Positions 18,344 through 27,483 of a DNA stretch of 64,000 nucleotides are shown here, one piece after another. Origin of the DNA: Alphaproteobacteria bacterium (GTDB lineage: Bacteria; Pseudomonadota; Alphaproteobacteria; UBA2966); contig JABILA010000127.1 of NCBI GenBank assembly GCA_018654745.1, positions 1 to 64,000 of the forward strand, read 5' to 3'. The notes beneath the pieces were generated by a model. That model was given only the letters and a program-made list of their open reading frames with translations. It had not been told where the DNA came from and searched no databases. The stretch's first letter is position 1; every line of letters begins with the position of its first letter. The position numbers and the translations under genes are program-made.

Positions 18344-19353
18344 TAGAATTCAAACTCCATAGTGCGTTCAATGGCCAGGCGAATACGGCGGGCGTTGGGT
18401 CGGTAATATTCGTCGCCAATGCTGAAATGATAAGGCACGTCCGGTGCCGCTACGCGCTGGATTGGCGTATGCAGATACCCGAAGGCCTTTTCCTGAATGA
18501 CCGCGGCCAGTTCGGCACCAAACCCCATACTCAAGGGTGCTTCGTGCACGGTGATGACCCGGCCTGTCTTTTTCACTGAGGCCAGAATGGTGTCCATGTC
18601 ATAGGGAATGAGCGTGCGAAGATCGATGATCTCGACGTCATATCCTTTGGTCGTGGCCAGTTCTTCGGCCGCCTTTTCGACTTCATACTGGATTGGGCCA
18701 TAAGTGACGACTGTGACATCGCTGCCGGTTCTGGTGACTTTCGCCTCACCAATCGTTGCCGCCTTGCCATCCATTTCAAACTTGGCCGACATCGATCGGT
18801 ACAGGGGTACAGGTTCGATCAACAATACCGGGTCCGGGTCCTGCACGGCGGCCAACATCATCCGGTAAGCATCTTCCGGCGTTGACGGGCAGAGAATTTT
18901 CATGCCGCCGTGGTGGACAAAATAGGCCTCCACGCTCTGGCTGTGCCAGAACCCGCCCTTGATGCCCCCGAAAGACGGCGCGCGGATAACCATGGGGCAG
19001 CTATATTGTCCGCCCGAGGCCCAGCGATAGCGCGCAGCGCAGAACATGATGTGTTCAAAGGCATCATGGATGAAGCCGGAGAACTGGATTTCGACGATGG
19101 GTTTCAGGCCATAGAGTGCCAGACCAATGCCATGGGCGACGATGCCCTTTTCGTCCAGCGGTGTGTCGATGACACGTTTTGATCCGAAGCGTTGGTGCAG
19201 CCCGGTGGAGGTGCGGAAAATACCACCGGCAAGGCCGACATCTTCACCCATCAGGATGACATCGGAATCGGCGTCCATGGCGTCTGACATACCGGCCTTG
19301 ATGGCTTCCAGAACAGTTGTTCCGGTGTCTGCTGTGGCGGTTGCAATATTCAC
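18343..19353 (-). CDS. bkdA2: 2-oxoacid dehydrogenase E1 component, beta subunit
   Basis: Pairs with E1 alpha to decarboxylate a 2-oxo acid using thiamine diphosphate. LMGEDVGLAGGIFRTSTGLHQRFG and RVIDTPLDEKGIVAHGIGLALYGLKPIVEIQFSGF are conserved cofactor and interface motifs; the transketolase C-terminal domain contains DVTVVTYGPIQYEV and VEIIDLRTLIPYD. Length (336) is normal. Its start overlaps the E1 alpha stop by four bases and its stop abuts E2, so stoichiometric production is expected. Confidence 0.92.
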   Translation of the reverse strand: MNIATATADTGTTVLEAIKAGMSDAMDADSDVILMGEDVGLAGGIFRTSTGLHQRFGSKRVIDTPLDEKGIVAHGIGLALYGLKPIVEIQFSGFIHDAFEHIMFCAARYRWASGGQYSCPMVIRAPSFGGIKGGFWHSQSVEAYFVHHGGMKILCPSTPEDAYRMMLAAVQDPDPVLLIEPVPLYRSMSAKFEMDGKAATIGEAKVTRTGSDVTVVTYGPIQYEVEKAAEELATTKGYDVEIIDLRTLIPYDMDTILASVKKTGRVITVHEAPLSMGFGAELAAVIQEKAFGYLHTPIQRVAAPDVPYHFSIGDEYYRPNARRIRLAIERTMEFEF

Positions 19354-20519
19354 GACAAATCCTCCAGATCAGCAAGCAAGGCGGCCTTCTGTTCTTCCAG
19401 CATCCAGGTCATTTCCTCGAAAGTGTCGTCGAACATGGTTGACGGGTGGGGGAAGTCCATGGCTTCGGCTTCCTTGATGGCGGCCGAAATCTCTTCCTTG
19501 CACCGCGCCCACAAGGCATCTTCCTTTTTCTTGTTCCAGAGCTTTTTGCGCTCCATATATTTGCGCAGACGTATCAGCGGGTCCCATGCAGCCCAGGCAT
19601 CAACCTCGGCCTGTTCACGGTACAGATCGGGATTATCAGACGAAGTGTGATAGCCCATGCGATAAGTCATGGCTTCGATCAGCGTTGCACCTTCATCAGG
19701 GCCCAGGTCGCGGGCTTCTTTCACAACTGAATAGACGGCGAGGGCGTCATTGCCATCGACCACCAGGTTGCGCACACCGTAGGCATCGCCCTTTTCAGCA
19801 AAGGTTGCCGATCCGGTTTGCAGGGATTGTGGGGTGCTGATGGCCCAGCCGTTGTTCTCGCAGATGAACACGACAGGGGGTTTATGCACCCCGGCGAAGT
19901 TCATGCCACTGTGGAATTCACCACGGGACGATGATCCGTCACCGAAGATGGCGAGGAATTTTGTGTCGTGGCCCTTGATCAGGGCCCCCATGGCGGCCCC
20001 GCAAACATGGGGAATATAACTGCCGACCTGTGTGGTCATGGGCACGATGTTATAGCGCCGGTCACCCATCAAAGTGGGCAGACGGCGGCCCTTGAAAGGC
20101 TCATCCGCGCGACCAAAAAACTGGGCAAAAAGTTGCACCAGCGGCACGCCCCGCATCAACATCACACCCGGGTGACGGTAACCCATGAAAATCCAGTCCG
20201 GGTCTTCATAGGCGAGTGTCGCGCCATTGTGCACAGCTTCCAGACCGCAATGCGGTATCCAGAATTCAACACGGCCCGAGCGCTGCAAAAGCCAGCCCCG
20301 GTCATCAATGGCCCGGACCATGACCATGGTCTCATACATATGCAAAAGTTTTTCCGGTGGGATGTCCGGATCCGGCAGATCGCCTGTCAACTTGCCCTCG
20401 GCATCCATGACCTGGCGGATATTATTGGCGGCGGCGTTCTGCAAAGGGCAGACCGGCAGCTTTTCCTGCTCACGGGTTTTTGTCTTGCGACCTTTGGTCG
20501 TTGGTGTGCGTGACGGCAT
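19350..20519 (-). CDS. bkdA1: 2-oxoacid dehydrogenase E1 component, alpha subunit
   Basis: Thiamine-diphosphate-binding subunit. The GDG-N motif begins at FGDGSSSRGEFHSGMNFAG and ends in VFICENNGWAIS, and the regulatory-loop-like YRMGYHTSSDNPDLYR is as in branched-chain E1 alpha. Length (389) suits that subfamily. The N-terminus carries a short basic stretch before the conserved MYETMVMVRAIDDR. It is the first gene of the six-gene reverse operon; no E3 (lpd) is included, so E3 must come from elsewhere in the genome. Confidence 0.92.
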   Translation of the reverse strand: MPSRTPTTKGRKTKTREQEKLPVCPLQNAAANNIRQVMDAEGKLTGDLPDPDIPPEKLLHMYETMVMVRAIDDRGWLLQRSGRVEFWIPHCGLEAVHNGATLAYEDPDWIFMGYRHPGVMLMRGVPLVQLFAQFFGRADEPFKGRRLPTLMGDRRYNIVPMTTQVGSYIPHVCGAAMGALIKGHDTKFLAIFGDGSSSRGEFHSGMNFAGVHKPPVVFICENNGWAISTPQSLQTGSATFAEKGDAYGVRNLVVDGNDALAVYSVVKEARDLGPDEGATLIEAMTYRMGYHTSSDNPDLYREQAEVDAWAAWDPLIRLRKYMERKKLWNKKKEDALWARCKEEISAAIKEAEAMDFPHPSTMFDDTFEEMTWMLEEQKAALLADLEDLS

Positions 20520-20547
20520 CCGAAGGGCCTCTCCTGGATTTTAAAAC

Positions 20548-20561
20548 GTATAAAAGTATAC
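20548..20561. promoter_or_regulatory. candidate GntR/UTRA operator ahead of the bkd operon
   Basis: GTATA-AAAG-TATAC is an inverted repeat with exact five-base arms, 28 bases before the E1 alpha start. GTATA/TATAC arms are the usual form of HutC-subfamily operators, and a HutC-type regulator is the last gene of the operon. It also lies between the divergent E1 alpha and the small gene at 20653. Confidence 0.5.
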
Positions 20562-20652
20562 CTAAGTACGAACAGGAGTCAAAATTATTAACCATGCGTC
20601 AACCATAACGACATAGGTTGAGAAACGGTCGCACTTGCAAGGGAACTGCTGA

Positions 20653-20985
20653 ATGCCGGACTCCGTGGAAATCTATATGGCTTTGCCGGGGCAAAAGCTG
20701 GAGGACGGTCAGATGACTGTATCCGGTGATATTGATACCCGAGAAGACGCCAAATATGACGCCGAGCAGCGCTGCGCCCAAAATCCGAAATTTGAAAAAG
20801 TCGTGTATTACGTGACGTCTGACTCAGGCGATTTCAAAACCTTCTTTTCCTACACAAATCCGAACGTCCAGGCCAAACCAGGTCCGTCGCCTGGCGGGGG
20901 TGGCGCGAAAAAGAGCAAAAAGGCGAAAAAGAAGGTGGTCAAAAAAACCATGTGGCAAAAATTCCGCTCGGTTTTCGAAGAATAG
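20653..20985 (+). CDS. small protein with Gly/Lys-rich tail, unknown function
   Basis: A 110-residue soluble protein. Residues 1-70 look folded (VEIYMALPGQKLEDGQMTVSGDIDTREDAKYDAEQRC, with YYVTSDSGDFKTFFSYTN). They are followed by a linker PGPSPGGGGAKKSKKAKKK and an amphipathic end MWQKFRSVFEE. The very basic tail could contact nucleic acid or membrane. It is divergent from the bkd operon and 48 bases ahead of ygiQ. I do not recognise the family. Confidence 0.65.
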   Translation: MPDSVEIYMALPGQKLEDGQMTVSGDIDTREDAKYDAEQRCAQNPKFEKVVYYVTSDSGDFKTFFSYTNPNVQAKPGPSPGGGGAKKSKKAKKKVVKKTMWQKFRSVFEE

Positions 20986-21033
20986 GTCTTATTGCTGGTC
21001 AGCGGCGGTCTTCGCGCCTATACAGACCCGATA

Positions 21034-23142
21034 ATGAGTACACAAACAGCCACCACACCCAAAAAACTGTTTTCCTGGCGCAAGCACTGGGCACACCGTT
21101 TCGGCCCTGCGCCGTTCCTGCCCATGAGCAAAGCAGAGATGGATCAGCTTGGCTGGGACAGCTGTGACGTCATCCTGGTCACGGGCGATGCCTATGTGGA
21201 TCACCCAAGCTTTGGCATGGCCGTCATTGGCCGGGTACTGGAAGCCCAGGGCTTTCGGGTTGGCATTATATCCCAGCCGGACTGGCAGGACGCCGATCCG
21301 TTCAAAATCCTTGGCAAGCCCAATCTGTTTTTTGGCGTCACCGGCGGCAACATGGACAGCATGGTCAACCGCTATACGGCGGACCGTCGCCTGCGCCACA
21401 ACGACAGCTACACCCCTGACGACGAAGGCGGCAAGCGCCCGGACCGGGCGGTAATCGTTTATACCCAGCGCTGTCGCGAAGCGTACAAAGATGTGCCTGT
21501 GATCGTCGGGGGGATCGAGGCATCCTTGCGACGTATTGCCCATTACGATTACTGGTCTGACAAGGTACGACGTTCGGTTCTGGTGGATGCAAAGGCCGAT
21601 ATCCTGATGTACGGCAACGCCGAGCGTGCCATTGTCGAAGTCGCCCACCGCCTGGCAAAGGGTGAACACCCTTCTGAAATTCGCGATGTGCGTGGTACGG
21701 CCTTCATGTTGCGCAAAGTGCCCGAAGACTGGTCCGAGCTGGATTTGCATGAGCTGGAGGGGGAGGGTGAAACACCCGAGGCACATAAATACACATCACC
21801 CCTGAGGACAGATGAAAATACCGTGGTGCGTCTGCCAGCCTTTGAACAGGTGCGGGACGATCCGGTTCTCTATGGTCATACCTCGCGTATCCTTCATCAG
21901 GAAAGCAATCCTGGAAACGCCCGACCACTTGTCCAGCGCCACGGGGACCGCGAACTCTGGCTGACACCGCCGCCGATCCCGCTGTCGACGCCTGAGATGG
22001 ACGGCGTCTTTGATCTGGACTATGCCCGCAGTCCGCATCCCGATTACGGCAAGGCCCGTATTCCCGCCTGGGAGATGATCCGCTTCTCGGTCAATATTAT
22101 GCGTGGCTGTTTCGGGGGCTGTTCCTTTTGTTCAATCACCGAACATGAAGGCCGCATTATCCAGAACAGGTCCGAGGGATCGATCCTGCGTGAGATCGAA
22201 GCCATCCGCGACAAGGTTGATGGCTTTACCGGCGTGATATCTGATCTGGGTGGTCCAACGGCGAACATGTACCGCCTGCACTGCAAGGACCCGAAGATCG
22301 AAAGCGTCTGTCGGCGTCTCAGTTGTGTTTACCCGGATGTTTGTAAAAACCTGAAAACCGACCACACACCTCTGATCAAGCTTTACCGCAGGGCGCGTGA
22401 CATCAAGGGCGTGAAGAAAATCGCCATTGCTTCGGGCTTGCGTTATGACCTCGCCGTGAAGTCACCGGCCTATATCAGGGAACTGGCGAAGCATCATGTC
22501 GGTGGCTATCTGAAAATTGCCCCGGAACATACCGAAGACGGCCCGTTGACAAAAATGATGAAGCCGGGCATCGAGGCCTATGACCGCTTCAAGCAGATGT
22601 TTGACGCTGCATCCAAAGAAGCAGGCAAGGAACAGTATCTTATTCCGTACTTCATCGCGGCCCATCCCGGCACGACAGATGAAGACATGATGAACCTGGC
22701 GATCTGGCTGAAAAAAAATGGCTTCCGGGCTGACCAGGTGCAGACATTTTTACCGTCTCCCATGTCGCTGGCGTCGGCCATGTACTATTCCGAACGCAAT
22801 CCCTTACGTCCGGTACGCCGCGAAAACACCGAGATCGTGCGCACCGCCAAGGGTCTGAAACAGCGTCGCCTGCACAAGGCATTTCTGCGCTATCACGACG
22901 CCGAAAACTGGCCGTTGTTGCGCGGTGCCCTGAAGAACATGGGCCGTGCAGATCTGATCGGCAATTCCAAAAAACACCTGATCCCGACCTGGCAGCCCAA
23001 GGGCACGGGCGTTAAAGGCAGTGATGCAGGCCGTGGTCGCCAGGGCCAGAAAAACGGCCCACAGTCTTTCGTGACCACACATTCAGGTGAAGGCCGCCGC
23101 CCAAAGTCCACCGGCAAGGGCCGACGACCTGCCAAACATTAG
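21034..23142 (+). CDS. ygiQ: YgiQ family radical SAM protein
   Basis: A large radical S-adenosylmethionine protein of unknown reaction. The N-terminus ([48 protein letters not shown]) is the YgiQ/UPF0313 hallmark; the [4Fe-4S] cluster ligands are in [19 protein letters not shown] (C-x3-C-x2-C). The C-terminus is basic and Gly-rich, ending in GRRPAKH. I prefer ATG 21034 by homology; a TTG at 20992 with AGG upstream would add 14 residues. Full length of about 702 is normal. Confidence 0.93.
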   Translation: MSTQTATTPKKLFSWRKHWAHRFGPAPFLPMSKAEMDQLGWDSCDVILVTGDAYVDHPSFGMAVIGRVLEAQGFRVGIISQPDWQDADPFKILGKPNLFFGVTGGNMDSMVNRYTADRRLRHNDSYTPDDEGGKRPDRAVIVYTQRCREAYKDVPVIVGGIEASLRRIAHYDYWSDKVRRSVLVDAKADILMYGNAERAIVEVAHRLAKGEHPSEIRDVRGTAFMLRKVPEDWSELDLHELEGEGETPEAHKYTSPLRTDENTVVRLPAFEQVRDDPVLYGHTSRILHQESNPGNARPLVQRHGDRELWLTPPPIPLSTPEMDGVFDLDYARSPHPDYGKARIPAWEMIRFSVNIMRGCFGGCSFCSITEHEGRIIQNRSEGSILREIEAIRDKVDGFTGVISDLGGPTANMYRLHCKDPKIESVCRRLSCVYPDVCKNLKTDHTPLIKLYRRARDIKGVKKIAIASGLRYDLAVKSPAYIRELAKHHVGGYLKIAPEHTEDGPLTKMMKPGIEAYDRFKQMFDAASKEAGKEQYLIPYFIAAHPGTTDEDMMNLAIWLKKNGFRADQVQTFLPSPMSLASAMYYSERNPLRPVRRENTEIVRTAKGLKQRRLHKAFLRYHDAENWPLLRGALKNMGRADLIGNSKKHLIPTWQPKGTGVKGSDAGRGRQGQKNGPQSFVTTHSGEGRRPKSTGKGRRPAKH

Positions 23143-23216
23143 GTTGCGCAAGAATCATTTCTAACTTCGTCATCAACTCTGATGTTGAATTTCCAAATCC
23201 CCTAACTGAACGCATG

Positions 23217-23282
23217 GATGCCGGATCAAGTCCGGTATGACATTGAAAAGATATGTATGCCCATCCCCACCCACTTCGTCAC
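23217..23282. repeat. 66-bp direct repeat, copy 1, with palindrome core
   Basis: This stretch recurs 130 bases downstream with two differences. Its start (23218-23238) is a palindrome ATGCCGG-ATCAAGT-CCGGTAT with one mismatch. The rest (AAAAGATATGTATGCCCATC and on to CACTTCGTCAC) is not palindromic. Confidence 0.85.
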
Positions 23283-23346
23283 TCCGGCCCCGAGTCGGAG
23301 TATCTGCTGAATTGCGGCAGGACAGAGTAGCCTTCAATACCATTGA

Positions 23347-23412
23347 GATGCCGGATCAAGTCCGGCATGACGTTGAAAAGATATGTATGCCCATCCCCAC
23401 CCACTTCGTCAC
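23347..23412. repeat. 66-bp direct repeat, copy 2, with palindrome core
   Basis: Second copy of the upstream repeat. Here the palindrome (23348-23368) is perfect, ATGCCGG-ATCAAGT-CCGGCAT. The tandem arrangement in the ygiQ/DUF2461 convergent gap (23143-23525) suggests local duplication of a mobile palindromic unit. Nothing else is seen in this 383-base gap. Confidence 0.85.
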
Positions 23413-23431
23413 CCCGCACTTGATGCGGGGT
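23411..23431. repeat. palindromic repeat, ACTTGAT loop
   Basis: ACCCCGC-ACTTGAT-GCGGGGT, perfect arms, with the loop being the reverse complement of ATCAAGT, that is, the same element inverted. A degenerate further copy with GCATCAAGTGTGGGGTGAC follows at about 23494-23513. It may act as a bidirectional terminator for ygiQ and the DUF2461 gene. Confidence 0.8.
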
Positions 23432-23525
23432 CCATGCTTTCACCAGGGTGGATATCTCTACTTAATAGGCGTAGACCCTGTAACCCGCAGCGGGGCATCA
23501 AGTGTGGGGTGACGTTAGTTTAGTT

Positions 23526-24167
23526 TCAGCCTGCCTGCCAGCCAATCAAAGGTTTTAGTTCCTTGCAAAACTTCAAAGTGGTTTTGGCGGGTGTCTGCCA
23601 TTGCTTGTGGCTGACGTCGTTGAAATCCTGCCACAGGGCGAGGCCTTTGCGACGCAATAACGTGCCTCGTTCATGATCCTTGTCATAGCCTGAGGGCACG
23701 CGCTTGAGTTCCGGATCATCCAGTCGCCAACCCTGCTTTTCATAGCTCGTCAACAACTTCGTTAGCACCGCACCTTCCGCGCCAGCGACGCGGTCGCGAT
23801 AATCGACCAGGGCCTGTTTTTCAAAGCCGATGCAGCCACCACCGACGATGACCTTGTCGGCTTCCAGCGCAAAATAGAAGCCAGGGGTTGTGTTTCTACC
23901 ACTGCCAAAAAAGCCCATATGCAGATGCGTGTTATAGGGCGTTTTGTCTTTTGAAAAGCGCACATCGCGGTGTTGGCGAAAGACCTTGCCGCTGATGTCG
24001 AAACCGGCGATGGAGGATAATCCATCTGCCACTTCGGCACAGAAAATATCTGCGGGGAATTTGATGGCGCTGTCAAAATCGGATTTGTGGGCCTTGAACC
24101 AGTCACGGTTATTGTTCTTTTTCAGCTGACCCAAAAACCCGGCAGCATCCTGAATAAATGTTGTCAT
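23526..24167 (-). CDS. DUF2461 (TIGR02453) family protein
   Basis: A 213-residue cytoplasmic protein of a widespread family without assigned function. Diagnostic stretches are FLGQLKKNNNRDWFKAHKSDFD, RDVRFSKDKTPYNTHLHMGFF and GFYFALEADKVIVGGG, ending in KPLIGWQ. Its start overlaps the stop of the TfoX-like gene by four bases, so the two are coupled. Confidence 0.9.
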   Translation of the reverse strand: MTTFIQDAAGFLGQLKKNNNRDWFKAHKSDFDSAIKFPADIFCAEVADGLSSIAGFDISGKVFRQHRDVRFSKDKTPYNTHLHMGFFGSGRNTTPGFYFALEADKVIVGGGCIGFEKQALVDYRDRVAGAEGAVLTKLLTSYEKQGWRLDDPELKRVPSGYDKDHERGTLLRRKGLALWQDFNDVSHKQWQTPAKTTLKFCKELKPLIGWQAG

Positions 24168-24490
24168 TTTGGTTTGAGGGCTCCGACAAATTGTGACGCA
24201 AAATCGAGCCAGCTATCCAGTCCGGCATCAATGGCTTCGTCCGCATCAACCCAGATGATGCCGCCCATGGGCCGCCCGGTAATATCCATCGGCGACGTAC
24301 CCGGCTTTTTCAGGGCCTCTGGCTCCAGTTCCTTGCCGATGCGAAACATGAAGCGTCCGACTTCGACGCCACACAGCATATTGCCGTTCAACATCCAGCA
24401 GAAACCGCCAAACATTTTCTTTTCGGTGATACCCGCCCGGTCTTCGACGGCCTGGCGCATCAGGTCCGCCAGATGTGGATCATATGGCAT
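24164..24490 (-). CDS. TfoX/Sxy N-terminal-like protein
   Basis: A 108-residue protein with the TfoX N-terminal fold: EKKMFGGFCWMLNGNMLCGV and GRFMFRIGKE are typical, as is PMGGIIWVDAD. Family members relate to the competence regulator Sxy, but stand-alone versions are uncharacterised. I start at ATG 24490 because AGGGAGGG lies immediately upstream; a longer reading from 24517 lacks this support. Confidence 0.85.
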   Translation of the reverse strand: MPYDPHLADLMRQAVEDRAGITEKKMFGGFCWMLNGNMLCGVEVGRFMFRIGKELEPEALKKPGTSPMDITGRPMGGIIWVDADEAIDAGLDSWLDFASQFVGALKPK

Positions 24491-24597
24491 TCGGCCCTCC
24501 CTTATTGTCTGAAACAAGGTAGATCAAGTTGGACAATATGAAAAGAACAAAAAGGGAACTTGCTGCAGTAACGGCACCAACGACAAACAAGACCGGG

Positions 24598-25008
24598 TCA
24601 GGGTTGGTCTCCGCCTGGCAGCCAGCGATCCAGCCGATCAAGAATTTTTTGCGGCACAATCGGTTTGACGAGGTAATCGTTTCCGCCAGCCTGAATAGCG
24701 TCTCTGACATGTTGTTCGTCATCGTTGGCCGTCAGGAAAATGATGGGCACGTTATAATCAGGCATTTCTTGCCTGATCATGCGACAGAATTCCAGGCCGT
24801 CCGTAACAGGCATGTTCTGATCAAGAAACAACAAGTCCGGGCGGTCATGTTTAACAACGGGAAAGGCATCGGCGACGCTGGTAAACCCGGCGAACAGCAA
24901 ATTCTTGCTGCGCACGACGGCGCCCAGAAATTCGACAATTATCGCTTCGTCATCAACACCGATAACCAGGTGTTTTCCAACATTTTCAACTTTCAATCTG
25001 TCGTTCAT
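24598..25008 (-). CDS. single-domain response regulator (CheY-like)
   Basis: A 136-residue receiver domain: acidic pair D19/D20 (VIGVDDEAII), phosphoacceptor D63 (LLFLDQNMPVTDG), T93 and K115 (NDYLVKP) are all present, so it should be phosphorylatable. No output domain follows. I start at ATG 25008 (MNDRLK) with GGCGG upstream; an in-frame extension to 25161 adds 51 residues with no receiver homology. No histidine kinase is adjacent, so it is an orphan. Confidence 0.87.
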   Translation of the reverse strand: MNDRLKVENVGKHLVIGVDDEAIIVEFLGAVVRSKNLLFAGFTSVADAFPVVKHDRPDLLFLDQNMPVTDGLEFCRMIRQEMPDYNVPIIFLTANDDEQHVRDAIQAGGNDYLVKPIVPQKILDRLDRWLPGGDQP

Positions 25009-25213
25009 TGCCGCCAGTCCCGGAGTGGAGGTTTCAATCTTCACGTACAACCAAGGCGATTCCGGATTTAACGGAATCGATTGCGCTTCTACTGTACGCG
25101 CATACCAAAAGGTTAGAGACAACGCTGCGTTTCCTTGAAACCCGGAAACGTCTTGGACCACTGAACGCTATATAACGCGGGTTGATCGAATTTCAATATA
25201 TTCGATTAACGAT

Positions 25214-25822
25214 TTATTCCAGTCCGTGTATTTGTGCAAACGGGTCCCAGTCAGCATCACGATGCCAGTCATATTCAGCGGCAATGGCGGTCTTTTGGGC
25301 GGTCTCTTCGTTTATGAGGGATGCTATGACAGCAAGGCTCATATCCATGCCAGCGGAAACACCCGATGACGTAACAAACTTGCCGTCCCATACCCATCGC
25401 GCCTTTTTTTGCCAGTCAACTGCAGGGCCAAAAGAGGTTGCCCATTCGAACGACATTTTATTGGTGGTGGCCTGTTTGCCATCGAGGACACCGGCTGCTG
25501 ACAACAAGGTACTGCCTGTGCATACGGAAGTGACTAGTTCCGCTGTTTCGCATTGGCTGCGCACCCAGGCAAGGACATTTTCATTGGATACAAGGTCGCG
25601 CGTGCCAAAGCCACCTGGAATAAGCAACATATCATAACGCGTGTCATCAGAGATCACAGCATCGATTGCTGTTCGGGGACCGGAACGGCCGCCAACGGGA
25701 TCGGCAGTTTCGGCAACCATGCAAATTTCGAATTCGTCTTTGAGCATGCCGAACATCTCCAGCGGCCCGTAGACGTCCAGCAGTTCAAAATCAGGAAAAA
25801 GCAAAGTGGCAAGAGAGCGCAT
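25214..25822 (-). CDS. DJ-1/PfpI family protein (isonitrile hydratase-like)
   Basis: A 202-residue flavodoxin-like protein. The nucleophile-elbow Cys is in TSVCTGSTLLSAAGVLDG, and the N-terminus LLFPDFELLDVYGPLEMFGML matches the AraC-N/InhA branch of DJ-1. Possible roles are isonitrile hydratase or glyoxalase-like repair. It lies 14 bases after the acyl-CoA ligase on the same strand and may be the last gene of that operon. Confidence 0.85.
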   Translation of the reverse strand: MRSLATLLFPDFELLDVYGPLEMFGMLKDEFEICMVAETADPVGGRSGPRTAIDAVISDDTRYDMLLIPGGFGTRDLVSNENVLAWVRSQCETAELVTSVCTGSTLLSAAGVLDGKQATTNKMSFEWATSFGPAVDWQKKARWVWDGKFVTSSGVSAGMDMSLAVIASLINEETAQKTAIAAEYDWHRDADWDPFAQIHGLE

Positions 25823-25836
25823 GGATTTATCCTGGT

Positions 25837-27462
25837 TTAAAGGTCCTGGTAATCACCGTTTGCATAGCCATCGCGCAGGGCGAACTTCTGGATTTTGCCG
25901 GATCCCGTTAGCGGGAATTCTTCGACGGAGAACCAGCGCACAGGTGTCTTGTGGGCTGAAAGGTGTGTACGGCAATGGGCTGCCAGTTCCTGTCTGTCGA
26001 CATTCTGGCCGCTTTCCGGGCGGAAAAAGCAGGCGACAATCTCACCCCATTTTTCGTCCGGCAATCCGACGATGGCCACTTCGGCAATACAGGGGTGCTC
26101 CTGCAGGACATTCTCGATTTCGACCGGAAACAGATTTTCGCCACCGCGAATGATCATCTCCTTGACCCTGCCGGTGACCCGCACAAAACCCCGACTGTCC
26201 ATGGTGCCAAGATCGCCGGTATGTAACCAGCCATCCTCGTCAATGGTTTCTGCCGTTGCTTCTGCATTGCCGTTATAACCGATCATGTTGCAATGACCGT
26301 GGGAACATATTTCGCCGACGTCCCCCAGCGCCACAACCTGGTTGGTTTCAACTGCCCGGATCGAAATGGCGATGCCAGGCAGGGGTTGGCCCACGGTATC
26401 GCAGACATCTTCGAAGGCGTCGGTTGTTCGCGTTTGCGTCACCACCGGGCTGGTTTCGGTTTGGCCATATACCGTTTCAAACCCACAACCGATTGTTTGT
26501 TGCACCCGCCGGATTAGTTCCGGTGGCACCATGGAACCTCCCGATACAGCGACCCTGATCGAAGAAAAATCTGTTGGCACGGCTTTGTGGGCTTCCAGCA
26601 TACCGATGAGCATGGTCGGTACACCCAGCATAAAAGTGATTTTTTGTTCCGCGATCAGGCTGTTCATTGCAGCCGGATCAAATATTTTCGCGACATAGAT
26701 CGTCGCCCGGCTTTGCAAGACACCCAGGGCCGCTATGCCGCAGCCGCTGGTGTGGAACATCGGCATGAAATTGAGCCAGCGGTCACCTTTGGCAACACCC
26801 AGACGCCGGGCCACAAGTCTCGCATTATTGGTCAAACCACGATGGTGCAGAACGGCCCCTTTGGGGAAACCTGTGGTACCGGACGTATACTGGATCTGCG
26901 CCGCTTCATACGGCGTTACCTCAGGTAACAAAGCGGCCCGGTCTTCGTGGCGGTGCAGTGTGGCCGTGTCTTCCAGGATCGTGACTTCGCGCACCATGGA
27001 AATCTTCGCGCAAACCGTGGCGGCGATTTCAGCCATGGGATTGCCGCGATATTCTTCTGTCAGAAACAGGGCGACGGATTCAGATTGTTGTAAGACGTAA
27101 TCCAGTTCCTTGGCCTGGTAGGCTGGGTTGACCGTGACCAGAACCAGACCGGCGAGTGCGCAGGCAAATTCCATGATCACCCATTCCGGCGTATTGGGTG
27201 ACCAAACGGCCACCCGTTCACCAGGCTCGAACCGTGTGGACAAGGCCAATGCCAGCTTTTCCGCATCCCCCAACATCTGGCCATAGGTCCATGTGCGGTC
27301 GCAGACGCCTTCCATGGTGACTTCGACCAAACTTGTCAAATCGGGGACTTCAGCCGCGACCTCGCGCAGCAAGCCGCCAACTGTTGTCTCCAATACCGGC
27401 GCATCATTTTGCGCCGGCATCAGGGACGTGGTGAGTTGAACGGCGTACTGTGCGTCGGTCAT
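25837..27462 (-). CDS. acyl-CoA synthetase (AMP-binding)
   Basis: A 541-residue ANL ligase. P-loop IQYTSGTTGFPKGAVLHH, A5 TVYGQTETSP, A7/A8 HTGDLGTMDSRGF followed by GRVKEMIIRGGENLFP, and the C-terminal Lys in LTGSGKIQKF are all present. The N-terminal PNTPEWVIMEFACALAGLVLVTVNP is as in medium/long-chain FadD-type ligases. It follows two acyl-CoA dehydrogenases in the same operon, so it likely activates the acid whose CoA ester they dehydrogenate. Confidence 0.92.
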   Translation of the reverse strand: MTDAQYAVQLTTSLMPAQNDAPVLETTVGGLLREVAAEVPDLTSLVEVTMEGVCDRTWTYGQMLGDAEKLALALSTRFEPGERVAVWSPNTPEWVIMEFACALAGLVLVTVNPAYQAKELDYVLQQSESVALFLTEEYRGNPMAEIAATVCAKISMVREVTILEDTATLHRHEDRAALLPEVTPYEAAQIQYTSGTTGFPKGAVLHHRGLTNNARLVARRLGVAKGDRWLNFMPMFHTSGCGIAALGVLQSRATIYVAKIFDPAAMNSLIAEQKITFMLGVPTMLIGMLEAHKAVPTDFSSIRVAVSGGSMVPPELIRRVQQTIGCGFETVYGQTETSPVVTQTRTTDAFEDVCDTVGQPLPGIAISIRAVETNQVVALGDVGEICSHGHCNMIGYNGNAEATAETIDEDGWLHTGDLGTMDSRGFVRVTGRVKEMIIRGGENLFPVEIENVLQEHPCIAEVAIVGLPDEKWGEIVACFFRPESGQNVDRQELAAHCRTHLSAHKTPVRWFSVEEFPLTGSGKIQKFALRDGYANGDYQDL

Positions 27463-27483
27463 TTAGTGCCTCTTGTTTGCGGA

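Noticed and set aside
20989-21786. Long reverse-strand open frame (265 codons) opposite ygiQ
   Set aside because: It lies fully within the strongly supported ygiQ gene, has no recognisable motif and is explained by codon bias of the sense strand.
24491-24722. 80-codon reverse frame with a C-terminal hydrophobic stretch
   Set aside because: Mostly overlaps the response regulator in another phase, and the part outside is only about 80 bases.
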